A DNA stretch of 64,000 nt from Hydractinia symbiolongicarpus. Lineage: Eukaryota > Cnidaria > Hydrozoa > Anthoathecata > Hydractiniidae. Numbering within the stretch: the first letter of the stretch is position 1; the number at the start of each line of letters is the position of its first letter. Of the stretch, positions 12,740 through 23,909 are shown in pieces. Where the stretch lies: positions 3,720,001 to 3,784,000 of the forward strand of contig NC_079875.1 in NCBI RefSeq assembly GCF_029227915.1, in the 5' to 3' direction. The notes beneath the pieces were generated by a model that worked only from the letters and a program-made list of their open reading frames with translations, was not told the origin of the DNA and made no database searches. The position numbers and the translations under genes were made by a program.

Positions 12740-15700
12740 ATCAACATCTTGGAAGTTTTGGTCTATTGAATGGAGTGATGGTAAAAATAAGTGATAAATT
12801 TAAACCGCCTAGAAAGGTAATCTATATTCTTTTTCTACGCAAAACCATAAGAAACATGCCAAAAGTACGTTTCTCATGAGGAAAAAAACAATTTTGTTTG
12901 TTACATCATCTGTTCTAAACATGTTTTAAGAGTGACACATTTTTGATTAGTTTATAAGTGAGTGATTTTAATAATAGCTATTATTGTATATGTAGTTTCA
13001 ATAACTATTTGGTTTTTGCAAGAGTTTACTTCTTGTTCTATTTCTTTGACATATATGTGCAATTATTTTGTATAGATATGTTTGCCACATGATTGGTTTC
13101 CATCTGATCCAAGTGATCTGCTGAGCTATCAGGTAGGCTTTTCGATTCTGTTCTATTTGTGATATATGACAGTGCAAAAAATTGGGACCAAAAAATTTGC
13201 AGCCAAAACAATGGAAGTTTATTACAGAGTTTCTTTTAAAATTGGTCCTCTTCAGTGATACGATATGGAGTAGAGATTATAAAAGCTAAAGATAAGAAAA
13301 AAAGGATGGTGATTCTGCTAGTAAAGATGTTGTTCTTATTAACAATAATAGGACGGAAGGAAAGACGACTTATAACTTAAACTTTTCAATTTAAGTCAGA
13401 TCCAACATTTCAGACTACACAAAATTTCAGACATTTTTGTGTTCTGACATTTCTTGTTTCTAAAACTTTTTCACTTAATATGGTTGTTTTGTTTGAAATT
13501 CCAACAATGTAAATAATTAAGCAGTCTACTGGCTTTTGCTTACAACAAAAAATTTTAGTTGTTTTCTGTTTAATGATATCTTTTTTTTCAGTATAATTTT
13601 CAGAAGGAGGAACAAGCCATCCAATTGGCTGAAGAAGAACGACTGATCAATCAGAAACAAGAAATTGTGGAAGAGCCTGAATATTCTGAAGACGATTACG
13701 AAAATGCAGAAATTGAGCACCAGCATAGTAATATTGAAGCTAGCAGTGAAGAGTGTAATGAGCAGAGAGAAAGAGAGACAGAAATATTAACCCCATCAAT
13801 TGTGGTAAATATAAAACTGAATAATCAAGTCAAAGGCAATAAATTTAATATTAATTTCGAAGAGTTTGAAAATCAAAATCAGAATCCATTTGAAATGGTT
13901 GAGTTACAAACCCTTGATGAATTTGATGAACTTCGTTCTGTTCTTGAACCTAAATCTGTTAACTATAAAAAGAAAGTTATTCGATCCAAAGCTGAAAGTA
14001 CAACAGAAGACAATCTTGATTTGAGTATATTTACTTCTGTTTATCCAGTGACCTCTCATGAGGACAAAAATACTGTTGATACTCTAGTTGATACTACATC
14101 TTACGACGAACCAAAAACATTTGATTCTAATTTTAAAAATGGAACTCTAAATTGGACAAAATTTGATACAGAATCCAATTCAACGTATATTCCTCAATAT
14201 CGCAGTACCAATCCATTTCAACCAGATCCTATCAATCAAACAGATTTAAATGTTTCGAATATTCAGTATATGTCTCGTTCTCCACCAGCTTGCTCAGCAA
14301 ATTCATACAATGCAATTATTCCAAATACCACACCCCCTTTTAGTTCATTAGAGTATGATGCTCCGTCCAATGGAACTGTGTCAGGTTTATCTAGAACGAA
14401 ATCTCTTCCAAACTTACAAGATCAAGAGGATTATGAAAATTTTGAAGCATTTTCAAGACCTCGCACAACATCAAGAGGTGACATGAAAGCAAGTTTTCAC
14501 AAAAGTTCTGAGCAAATTCAACCTTCTGATGCAAATGTACCAATGGGTCGCATTGAGAATATTATGAAACAGTATAACTTTCAGAGAATAACTGAACCCA
14601 CTAACCCTTCCCAGTTCTCCACAAACACAAATAATGTCAGTACAATTGACTTTGCTCAGAATGCACGAAGCCCTGACGTAACCGTAAGTGCACAACAATT
14701 CATGCCTCAGCCTTTAAGCACACAACAGTGTGTGCCACAGTCTAATATAAACACACAACAGTATGTAGCAAGTCCTGTTGTAAACACACAACAGTTCATG
14801 CCACAGCAAGCAATAAATGCACAACAGCCATTTATTACTAATCAGTTATCACCAGAAACAAACTATCCTAGTGCATTAATGCACAATAGTATTGGTAACT
14901 ATGTCCCGCCATACATGAACTCGCTTAGCCATGCACCAACTGTGAACTCGCTTACTCATGCACCAACCAGTATATATTCATCTGCCACGCAAAGTATACC
15001 AACCAATTGTCCACCATTGTACCAAAATACATATGGCAGTCCAAAGAGTGGACCCATGTTAATTAAATCACAGATGAACAGTAGTGCACAAAATCATATT
15101 AATATTTCGCCAGGAAATCAAAATATATCTTTGCCACCCCAACTACCACCGGCAAGCAATAAATTATATGGACGGGGTGTGCTTCGACCTGCTCTTCGTG
15201 AACATGTGCAACCTATAAACAATTTTGGATCAGGTGATTCGAACTCAGCTGTGTGTTTTGGCCAGCAAAGCAGTGGTGCTCAAATACAGAATAATTCAGA
15301 GGTTGGTATTTTTAAACTTTGTTTAGTGTCACGTTACAATTACTGGCTTATTATGTGCTCTCTGCTAGACCTTATTATGAGCTCTCTGCTAGACCTTGAA
15401 ATCGGACTGGGTGGCCATTAAAACCTTGAATATTCATCATTCTCTGAGAAAAAAACTTTGAAAATCATAAAATAAGAATATTTTCAAAAACAAACTTTTC
15501 ATATGTTTAAATATACAGTACTGTTTTTTTTTGTTTTTTTTTTGCATATTTTTACATCCTCTTTTTGTGTGTGTACAGGTATTTTGTGTGTATTGTAGTG
15601 CACCGTAACCTTCACTAAAATTCTTGCAAAATCACCCCCGAAATGGTGGAAGGAGTCTTAAAAACATTAAAAGTTGTTTGAGAGTTTTTATTTTTATTTT

Positions 15701-17362
15701 TGTTATTTCCTTACATGGAAGTCGTTTTCGGCGATGTAGTACATATTTTATTAGCTCGTTAACTTATTTTAACAAATTTTCATAGCATGCATTTAGGCGA
15801 TGTAGTACATAGCAAAATGAAAGCGTCCCTAAAACACTCCCATAAAACAAATCAATAACAAATTTTTTTAGGGAACCATTTCTCAACCCAAACCTGCATT
15901 TCATCAAAGTCCACTGGCATCCGCTGAAACGACGCACGTTGACTCGTGGCTTCTCGACCAAACTCACATGCTTTCAACAAGCGAGAAGAACTTTGCATAT
16001 CAATTGAGTGCTATGGGTTTTGCATTACCATGCGTGTCTCGAACCATAAAACGATTGGGTTTGGATGATAAAGAGGTTAGTCATTTCTAAAAGTTCACGA
16101 GGATGTAACAATCTAGCCATGGACCTACAACCCAGGAAAAAATATAATTGAGATAGATGAAAATATTTAAATGTCAGCAATTTCTTCGATATTTCAGGAA
16201 AATGTTCGAAAAAAGATTTGAATGACCGATCACTATTTTTATTCTTCATATTATTGACAAGGAATAAATTTTAGACCTGTTTTTTTCCGCTCACTAGTTT
16301 TTTTGTTACTGCATGCGCATTTGAACAAAACCCTAATTTTTTCAAATTGCGCACGCGCTAACAACAGAACTAAGATATTGTGCACCCTGGGTAAAAATGA
16401 AATTCTGTTTTACACTTGTATCACCGAAATGTTATTCTTGTAGGTTTTGGATTTTCTTTGTCTCGTTCAAGATTTGAGAGATAAAGGTTACGCCTCTGAT
16501 GACGTAGAGGTCGCTCTTTTAAATATTGAAAACAAAGAAAAGGTATGTAGAGTTACATATTTTAAACGGGCGATACATATCCATTTTGTCGAATGTATCA
16601 CCCCTTTTTGATTTAATTTGTCAAATTCAAGCTCGACATGTTCCTTTTCAAATTTGTCAGAAGGAAAGTCAACCAATCAGTTCCGATAAATCGTATTCGA
16701 CAAAAATTAATCGTCTATGGCCTGTTTAATCTGTGAGTTATCCTGAGAAAATTAACCACAAAAATTTATTATTTTTGAGAAAAAGGAAGAAAGCAAAGTG
16801 ATCAAAGTAGCCAAACATATTTTTCAAGCTATTCAAGCCCATAACTTTACATATTTTTTTTCGCAAGTTGATGAATTTTCATTAGGGTACACACATTTTT
16901 ACAATTTAGACGTTACAACGTTACAACTTCCATATATGATGCTTTAAATTAAATTAATGAGCTGGAAACGAGGTGGAAATAACTGTCATCTCATCCCTTG
17001 GTAACTAGGGACATTTTAGGACCTAAATTAGACCAACCTCGATTTCTTTTCAATCGTTTATGTAAAATACTACCTATACATTTTCTTGATCAGCGTTAGT
17101 GAGAACTGTTAAATAAATTTTTTTGTGTATCGACAGGTGGTTGGTGACGTCATCAAAATTTAAATAATCATTGTTCTTTTGCCTAACTGAATTTTTTCAC
17201 GGACTAATGTTCTTACTATCGTGATTTTAAATTTAGGTAACAGACTATCTAGATATGGTCGCTACTTTCAAAGAACTCGGCTTTCCACCTAAAGATATTC
17301 ATGCAGCCCTAAAAGAAACATCATGTGACCAAAACAAAGCACTCGATTACCTCACCAGGTAG
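12740..17362 (+). CDS. UBAP1: UBAP1-like ESCRT-I subunit (UMA domain plus SOUBA), 5' exon not found
   Basis: Six plus-strand exons join in phase: 12740-12816, 13076-13132, 13592-15301, 15872-16075, 16444-16542 and 17237-17362 (stop TAG). The first two and the start of the third give a UMA motif (ISDKFKPPRK, then PHDWFPSDPSD, then YNFQKEEQAIQLAEEE), which in UBAP1 anchors to ESCRT-I. The third exon encodes about 550 residues of low-complexity Asn/Gln/Ser/Pro-rich, probably disordered sequence with repeated QQFMPQ-like words. The last three exons form two or three UBA-like helical bundles (FAYQLSAMGFALPCVSRTIK, LVQDLRDKGYASDDVEVALL, FKELGFPPKDIHAALKE), the SOUBA ubiquitin-binding region, and end DYLTR. 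In the family the protein sorts ubiquitinated membrane cargo at endosomes. The mapped part is about 757 aa against roughly 500 in vertebrates, the excess being the disordered linker. The start exon is missing because the first mapped exon begins with two bases of a split codon. The frame reading past 15301 to 15421 is intron. Confidence 0.9.
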
Positions 17363-19446
17363 TCTTTTATACTATAAATTTGTAATATGTGGTCAAGATC
17401 AACACGAAAAAAAGACTGACTGGTACCTATTTTTTTATTAGCATGCTTAACGTGTTATATTTTAATTTCGAGTTATGAAACTATATCTTGTTTAATGCGC
17501 GTAGATGCTTCATATTTTATCTCTTGAGAACTGCTTTAAATTTAAAAAAATTATTTTTTATTCTGCAGTGAAATCCCAGTAAATCGAAATCGGATAACTG
17601 GATGTTTATTTACCTCAAACCATTCTCTTCGTCTCGTTGAACCTTTTTTAAATACTTTTGCTCATAAAAATCACTCAGTAACACTCAGTAACTCGAACGA
17701 GTCTTAATTACAGAAATATCCACGTCAAAATAATTTTATATTAAATCTCTTTTATTTAAACGAGTTCTTGAATCAAAATTTTCATATCACACCCTCTAAA
17801 TGTAGGCCCTCTTTTTGCCCTAATTAATAATGTTTGCTATTCTTTTTTAATAACTTCGGCTTTAACTCGCTTGGAGGAACCATTTACCTTAAATTTTGAT
17901 TTGACTGCAGCTAAGAAGACTCAAAGTTTTGTTTTTGAGTGACTGAACAATTTTCATAGTGAAATATTTTTTCAACTTCTAAAAATTAATTGCGTTACGT
18001 GATAACGTGTATCATTTAAAGGGTTTTTGGTCCGGGTTTTTTAGTTGTGTTTGGATAACTATACAAATTAGAATTTATTTAGATAAAGGAACATTTCCAG
18101 GACCGTGTGTTCTATTTTCCTGTCGAGGTTGTTATGATTTCTTTAAGAAGAATTGAATAACTTTGAAATACCAGTCCCCTTTTTAAGCAAAGAAGATCGA
18201 TTTTATCTTGCATAGCTTTAAAAACGAAAAACACTTTGTTTTATTTTTTATACTTTTTTAATTTTATTATTTTAGAATTTGGTTGTAAGTGTACCATATT
18301 GAATTATTTTAAAATTATTATATTGTAAACGAAACATGTGTTATACTGCTACAACGACTGTTATAACGTCGTCGGTTAGAAGACGTCGACCTTATTGCTA
18401 CCAGGGCAACTAAAGCAGTGAGTTATGTTAAGGAAAAGACATTAAGAATAATTGAGACTCATTTTGATAAGTATAAATATAGAAAATCTTAACGAAACCG
18501 GGGGACGAAGTTGATATATTTTTCTCAAACAAATTGATGGCATACAAGTAGAATTATTGTGGTGTAACCAATTGTGCATATTAATTTTCGCGAATTTCGC
18601 GATGCTTTGCCAATTTTGCGAAAATCGCGAATGTTACTTTGAAATTTGGGTTTTCTTTTTCTTTTTGAACAATTCAACTTTAGCATTCTTTTACGTGTCC
18701 TACATTGAAAAGCTATTCACACAGTTTCTTTCTTCTGTAGAACTACATATAAATTATGTGAATTTTAACTTCAGCATAAAAGCCGTTAAATAAATTTAGA
18801 AATAAAAGGCCTTTTTTTACCAAAATTGCGAAATTTAATTGTCGCGAAGTATATGGACGAAAATAAATTCCCGAAGTATTGGATATTAGTCTTTTCCTCC
18901 TCATTTATTCAATTATGTTTTAAATGCTAAAGATATTTGTTAAAGTTCGTCATCTGCGAAAACCTAATTCTTCTGAACTTACGTAGTAATTGTTAACCAG
19001 CTCTTTAAATCAATTCATTACCGTTGATGTCATTTGATCTTGCTTTGTTATTTCAAAGCCTCTTTGTGAGCAAATAATCATCCACGCTTGTCGCGAAACT
19101 TTATTCTCTCAATAAAGCATCGAAATTATCAATCGCGAAAAGGTTATTTTGCGATTTTTAAAGTTTAAAGGAATCTATTTCTTGACACTTATTTATGAAT
19201 TCATTTGAAGGATTCTTTTTAAGTCTGAAAATGTCGATTTTTTAAGGATCGTGGGGCTGGAACGACATTTTAGTCACACTGAATGACACAAGGACCTTTA
19301 CACAGCTAAATCAGTATTATATCGCAACTGCATTCTTAGATATTTTTCATAACCCTGTAGTCAGCAAGCCCTCATTTCTTAGAAATCGGAAACAAAACCC
19401 TGTAGTCAGCAAGTCCTAATTTCTTATTTGCTTTGACAGATGTGTA
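17363..19446. other. Intergenic/3' UTR region with foldback-like repeats
   Basis: Downstream of UBAP1 no gene was recognised. At 18580-18640 and 18815-19165 there are several CGCGAA/TTCGCG words in both orientations (for example AATTTCGCGATGCTTTG and TCAATCGCGAAAAGG), suggesting a degraded foldback element. Between 19350 and 19460 a segment of about 46 bp containing CCCTGTAGTCAGCAAG and AGAAATCGGAAACAAAACC is duplicated in tandem. Confidence 0.5.
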
Positions 19447-19740
19447 GAAATCGGAAACAAAACCTGATTACAAACGTCCATCAGCTTCTTCTAAACGCCT
19501 TGGGACGTTTGATGTAAAATCTAATTAAGATATCCAAACTCGTCCCCAGTCGTAATAAAGGCAGATAGGACATTGAAGTTCCTAGGAATGAGGTTGGTGT
19601 TGAGCAGAGAACAGCTTTCTGCTAACTATAAACGACTGGAAACGAGTTTGGGAATCTTAATTTAATTCTACATCGAACGTCCCAAGGCTAAGGAAGCTGA
19701 TGGCCGTTTGTATTAAGCTTTTCTTCAAATTTCGGAAATA
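19447..19740. repeat. Imperfect 0.3-kb foldback element
   Basis: Left words CATCAGCTTCTT, CCTTGGGACGTT and CAAACTCGTCCCCAGTCG are mirrored on the right as ACGACTGGAAACGAGTTTGG, AACGTCCCAAGG and AAGCTGATGG. The arms are about 110 bp, separated by about 60 bp. The inner CTCGTCCCCAG word recurs in foldback elements at 22.9 and 23.7 kb. Confidence 0.65.
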
Positions 19741-19904
19741 AAATTCTTTAAAAAGTATTTCAGCTATATTAAATATATACTAAATTTTAGTTATATACTC
19801 TTTCGTAGTCGCGAGCGTCAATCTCATGCATAATAACAACGCGTATGATTTCATTTTATATTTTATTCTCATAAAAAATTTAATTTAAAAAAGAAATATG
19901 TACG

Positions 19905-22900
19905 CTATGTATACGACAAGGATCCGTAGCTAGATAATTCACCGTGATTCGCAACAGTAGATGACGTGGGTGCTCCAGGTACTCCACCGTAGACGCTTGA
20001 TAAAGGTACACCGTGTTGCATTTGTTGTAGGTAAGGATTAACAGCAGGGTTACCTGACGACGAGGATCCGTAGCTAGATAATTCACCATAATTCGCAACA
20101 GCAGATGGTGTGGGTGCTCCAGGTACTCCACCGTAGACGCTTGATAAAGGCACACCGTGTTGCATTTGTTGTAGATAAGGGTTAACAGCAGGGTTATCTG
20201 CAATAAAGAGGCAAAAGAATCAAAAGAATAAAGATAAGAGAAAATTGGCAGGGAACAATTAATTTAAGATAGAAAAAGAGAATCCAGAAATTTGAAAAAT
20301 CAAATTAACAAACGTAAAAGAAGCTAAGATGACTATACTAGTCGTTAGCCCGTGGAAAATCCACGGGTTTTTATACCGCGTTGCGTGCTTCTCGCTATTG
20401 CGCAGCTAAGCTACCATTTTGCGTGACAGACAGACAGAGAGACGTATACGGGCATTATAATATAGATTATTATTATTATTACTATTATTTTTACTATTCG
20501 CGGAAAGGGCAAGGTTGTTGGGGTCCGAAATAGAGCTTTTTTAAAAACGCAGACGGAATACGATGATTATGAGAAAATGCTGAACAGTTTTAAAAAAGTT
20601 CCATTTTCGTTTCTAGAATCACCTCTGGCCCTGAGCCGTATTACGGATAGACATTTTTCCCGATATGAATAGTGATTAAATATTGCTAACAAATTCTACT
20701 GCTCATCGAATTCGTTAGCAATCTTCATCCACTCGTGTTTATTCTTAGGAACATGTAAGTAACCGTTTTCAACTGAAACATCACATCTAGCTTCCGAACT
20801 TTCAGGTATTATTTTTCCTACATACGATAACTTCGCGAAATGTTAGATTGAGAATCACCAGTAGCAAGAAACCTAAGGGTTATACATAACCTCTCTTCTG
20901 GTGAGATTAACTCTCGCTTTAAGTTAGAGTTAGCAATTAGAGGTGCAACCCAGCATAGCAGCTCTTCCAATTTGGTTGAAAACATCCTAATTTTTATAAA
21001 GAACATTACAATGGTCAAAAAGCTTCATCTCTTGAACTAAACGAAGAAATTCTCCACTGGCTTCTCTCTGTTGAAATGTTTTTTTCACCCAAAAACGTAG
21101 GTTTTTTTCCTACATTTGCGAGTTCTCACAATATTTTCCCGGGAAATTCTTGAAGTGGAAATCCGAATTTATATGAGAAAACATGCATCTAACATAAGTG
21201 AACAATCTCCTTCACTGGGCTTCTTTCTCGCTTTCTGCTTCTAATATGTGACCGACATTTCAAAAAAAGAAAGCTCTGAGAACGAGATCAAATTCGTCGC
21301 CCAAGAATTTTTTTGCGAAAGTTATATTTGCGGACATTTATTTTGCTAAACATAATTTTTACGAATAATGAGTTTTTCATGAAATCGTTGGATTTATATT
21401 TCGGATGCTGAAGATTCAGTAATTTTAGTGAAAGCAAGAGAAGAGCAGAGTCAGAGTACACATTTTCGTGGATACAAGAAAAAAAAAAAGAAGAATAGAT
21501 ATTAGATAAATAGATGATTATTATAAAAATTATGTTTGAATTTGAAATACACTTACTGTGTTCGCCGGTACTTAAATATGCCGTACTTTTAACTTCGACC
21601 TAAAATAAATTTCAATAAAAATAAAATCCAACGACATAAATATTTCGGCTTTATATTCTTACATTCTGATTATAATGAAATAATGCAATGTTTAAGTCCG
21701 ACTACGTCAGATAATTCTCTAGCAGAACTAGAGGGTGATTAGAAAAACGGTTCCTTAATTGTGAAAGAGATAGTGATAAATAAAAATAAAAATAAAAATA
21801 CCATTTTTCCATTAATCCGATGGAAGCGTTCCTTAGTAGCATTTATAACACAATCGGCATTTTCAAAAAGTACAAATGAGAAACCTAAGAAATAAAAGTA
21901 AAAAATTCATCTAAATATGTTGATAACTGTTCGAAGTTAGATTAAAAAGCTGTTAATGGCAATGTTTATAAATATCTCTACGAAGAAAATCTTCAGAGAA
22001 CAAAAGCTTTTTTTTAAAAAAAAAACTTCAAAAGAAATGCAGAAATGTACACTTTTTTACAAGCTATCAATCTAAAGCTTACCACGTGCTCTTTGAGTGT
22101 TTTGGTCTTTAGGTATTTTTACCTCAAGGACCTAAAATAAGTATTTCAATTGTAATTTCTGCTTTAAAAAAGTAATTTTCAGATCTACTAATTATAACCA
22201 TACCTTCCCAAATTCTTGAAAATATTGTTCTAAATCTGATTCAGTGGTACCTTGTGCCACACCCCCTACAAACACTTTGCAATCAAGATTGCGATCAGCT
22301 TGATTTGAAGTTATACCCTACAACATATAAAAAATGAAGACAGTAGTGATTTTCATTTACACCGTTTTGAGGTTAATAAATGAAATCTTTTAGTTGTTTT
22401 TTTGAAAGCTAAAGTTGGAATAATTCCCAAAGAATGTAACAACAGCAGTAACCAAATCTAATATACCATAGCCTCAAGTATCGACTCTTGAGTACGGACT
22501 TGTGGAGAAGCCTTTTTAACATCAACCTAAGACAAATAGAAGTTCCAATCAAACAAAAAATTAGTTTTAGGTCGGGAAATATACAAAAGCCTTATTTCTT
22601 TAAATGGATAATGTGTTTGTGGCCGTAATTTGACCATAACCAAAAAACTTTAATATCAACTTAAAAGGTAATAGCAAAGAAGAAGTACTCACAGTTTTAG
22701 CATTTATGGTATGTTTTACACGGCCCAGGACTTTATTAACTATTGTTGCATCCAAGAAAGTCACGAATCCGAACCCCCTGAAATAGAGTGAACAAAATAT
22801 GCACTGCAGCGCATTGGTGTAAATTTTTTGTAAGCGACTCTTTACTTAGCCGCTTTTTTAATTCTCATTCTCGTCCCCAGGGTCGTTGGCTTATGTTAAA

Positions 22901-23909
22901 GCCGATAACGTTTACTTGATGGCTAACAACTAACTTCAAGTAACTTCGTCAGGGCAGGAGCCCTGGGGAAAAAGTTGTCTAAAGATAAAAATAAAAAAGA
23001 CGAGGATTAGATGACACATCTGGCTTTGGACACGATAGCCCTATCATTTTGATAATCTCGTCCCCAGGGATTTCTAGGTTTTCCTACACCTACAAATCCG
23101 TAAACCGAGGTTTCCATTTTGTCAACCTCTTGTGATGAACTAGCTAAAACAGTAATGTCCAATAACAAAGGTCCAGGTGTATTTTCTAATAAGAAGCAGA
23201 TAACCTATCTGTATAAATTTTACAAGGACAAAATGTGTTGTTACATAATTGTGTCCACATGTTAGCACTTTCTTATTTCCCAGTCTCCTTTTTAGGGTCG
23301 AAAAACCAATCATTTATTCGTCTCGTTTTAAGAAATAAATGTGCGCTAAATGCTTTTAAAAAACCTACCTGGATCTTCTTGTAATGTTATCTACCATAAG
23401 AATGGATTCTGACACTTCTCCAAATTGAGAAAAATAATCAGTTAGAGTTTCTAAAAATAGATATTTAAGAACTTTAAGAAAAAAACAAGGAAAAAATGGC
23501 ATGCAGGATCAACTAATTGATTGACGTAACAATTTAATATCTGTAACATTTTGTGTGATTATGATTAACAGGCTGTGATTGACAGGATGTCAATCTTGTT
23601 GTTCAAATGGTAGCTTTAAATGCAGTAGAAGCTGTTGACACTTAACCTCATTTCCAGAACATTTTGCCTTGCTCTGCAACAACGACTCAGGGCTAAATAA
23701 ACCCTGGGGATGAGGAAAGTATTGACACTAATAATGTATCAAATATAAACATTGGTCAAGGTTTTTAGTCATCAGGACATAACGATCTCAATGTAAGAAT
23801 GATAAAAACGATATAGGCTCTGGGTTCGAAGTTGGTATTTATAGCAATAACGTGAATTTATCACTCACCTTTTGTTGCATCAGGAGGGAGTCCTCCGACG
23901 AATATTTTA
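19905..23909 (-). CDS. Two-RRM RNA-binding protein, DAZAP1/hnRNP A-like (5' exon uncertain)
   Basis: Nine minus-strand exons join in phase, in transcript order: 23909-23869, 23450-23369, 22777-22693, 22526-22467, 22317-22204, 22131-22083, 21884-21802, 21599-21557 and 20197-19905. Exons 1-3 give the first RRM, with RNP2 KIFVGGLPPD and RNP1 RGFGFVTF. Exons 5-8 give the second, with KVFVGGVAQG and RGFSFVLF. The linker and the ends of both domains (VDVKKASP, VEVKSTAY) have the layout of DAZAP1, Musashi and hnRNP A/D proteins, which bind single-stranded RNA and act in mRNA processing and translation. The tail has two near-identical 43-residue repeats beginning NPAVNPYLQQMQHGVPLSSV and is rich in Gly, Ser, Tyr and Pro. 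About 282 residues are mapped. The first mapped exon starts with one base of a split codon. A segment ending at 24354 could supply the missing two bases (AG+T), but this is unproven. I cannot say which member of the group it is. Confidence 0.88.
20331..20500 (+). mobile_element. Retroposon-like 3' end with (TTA)n tail in last intron of the RRM gene
   Basis: A GC-richer segment with a perfect small hairpin (CCCGTGG, then AAAAT, then CCACGGG) runs into GACAGACAGACAGAGAGACG and ends in a (TTA)n-like run at about 20466-20500. A structured non-coding segment ending in a simple-sequence tail is typical of SINE or RTE-type LINE 3' ends. The family was not identified. Confidence 0.4.
20640..21020 (-). 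pseudogene. PIF/Harbinger transposase fragment
   Basis: The minus-strand frame 20818-21018 contains FSTKLEELLCWVAPLI, ISPEERLCITLRFLATG and NISRSYRM. This is the conserved N-terminal part of HARBI1/PIF-Harbinger nucleases. After a stop and frame slip, YLHVPKNKHEWMKIANEF at about 20700-20770 corresponds to the next block. The catalytic DDE region is not recognisable. The fragment sits in an intron of the RRM gene, in the same orientation. Confidence 0.75.
22868..22985. repeat. Small foldback element with CTCGTCCCCAGGG ends
   Basis: CTCGTCCCCAGGG near 22881 faces GCCCTGGGGAAAAAG at about 22968-22982. It lies in an intron of the RRM gene. A second, more diverged copy, with CCTCATTTCCAG on the left and CCCTGGGGATGAGGA on the right, lies at about 23645-23718. 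A single end (CTCGTCCCCAGGGATT) is present near 23058. Confidence 0.55.
23640..23720. repeat. Second small foldback copy of the CCCCAGG family
   Basis: CCTCATTTCCAGAAC and AACCCTGGGGATGAGG are inverted at the two ends of an 80-bp segment in an intron of the RRM gene. The similarity of ends to the 22.87-kb and 19.45-kb elements suggests one dispersed family. Confidence 0.45.

Noticed and set aside
15302-15421. Continuation of the large UBAP1 exon to the stop at 15419-15421
   Set aside because: A GT donor after GAG at 15301 and an in-phase acceptor at 15872 restore the conserved SOUBA region; the extension has no family features.
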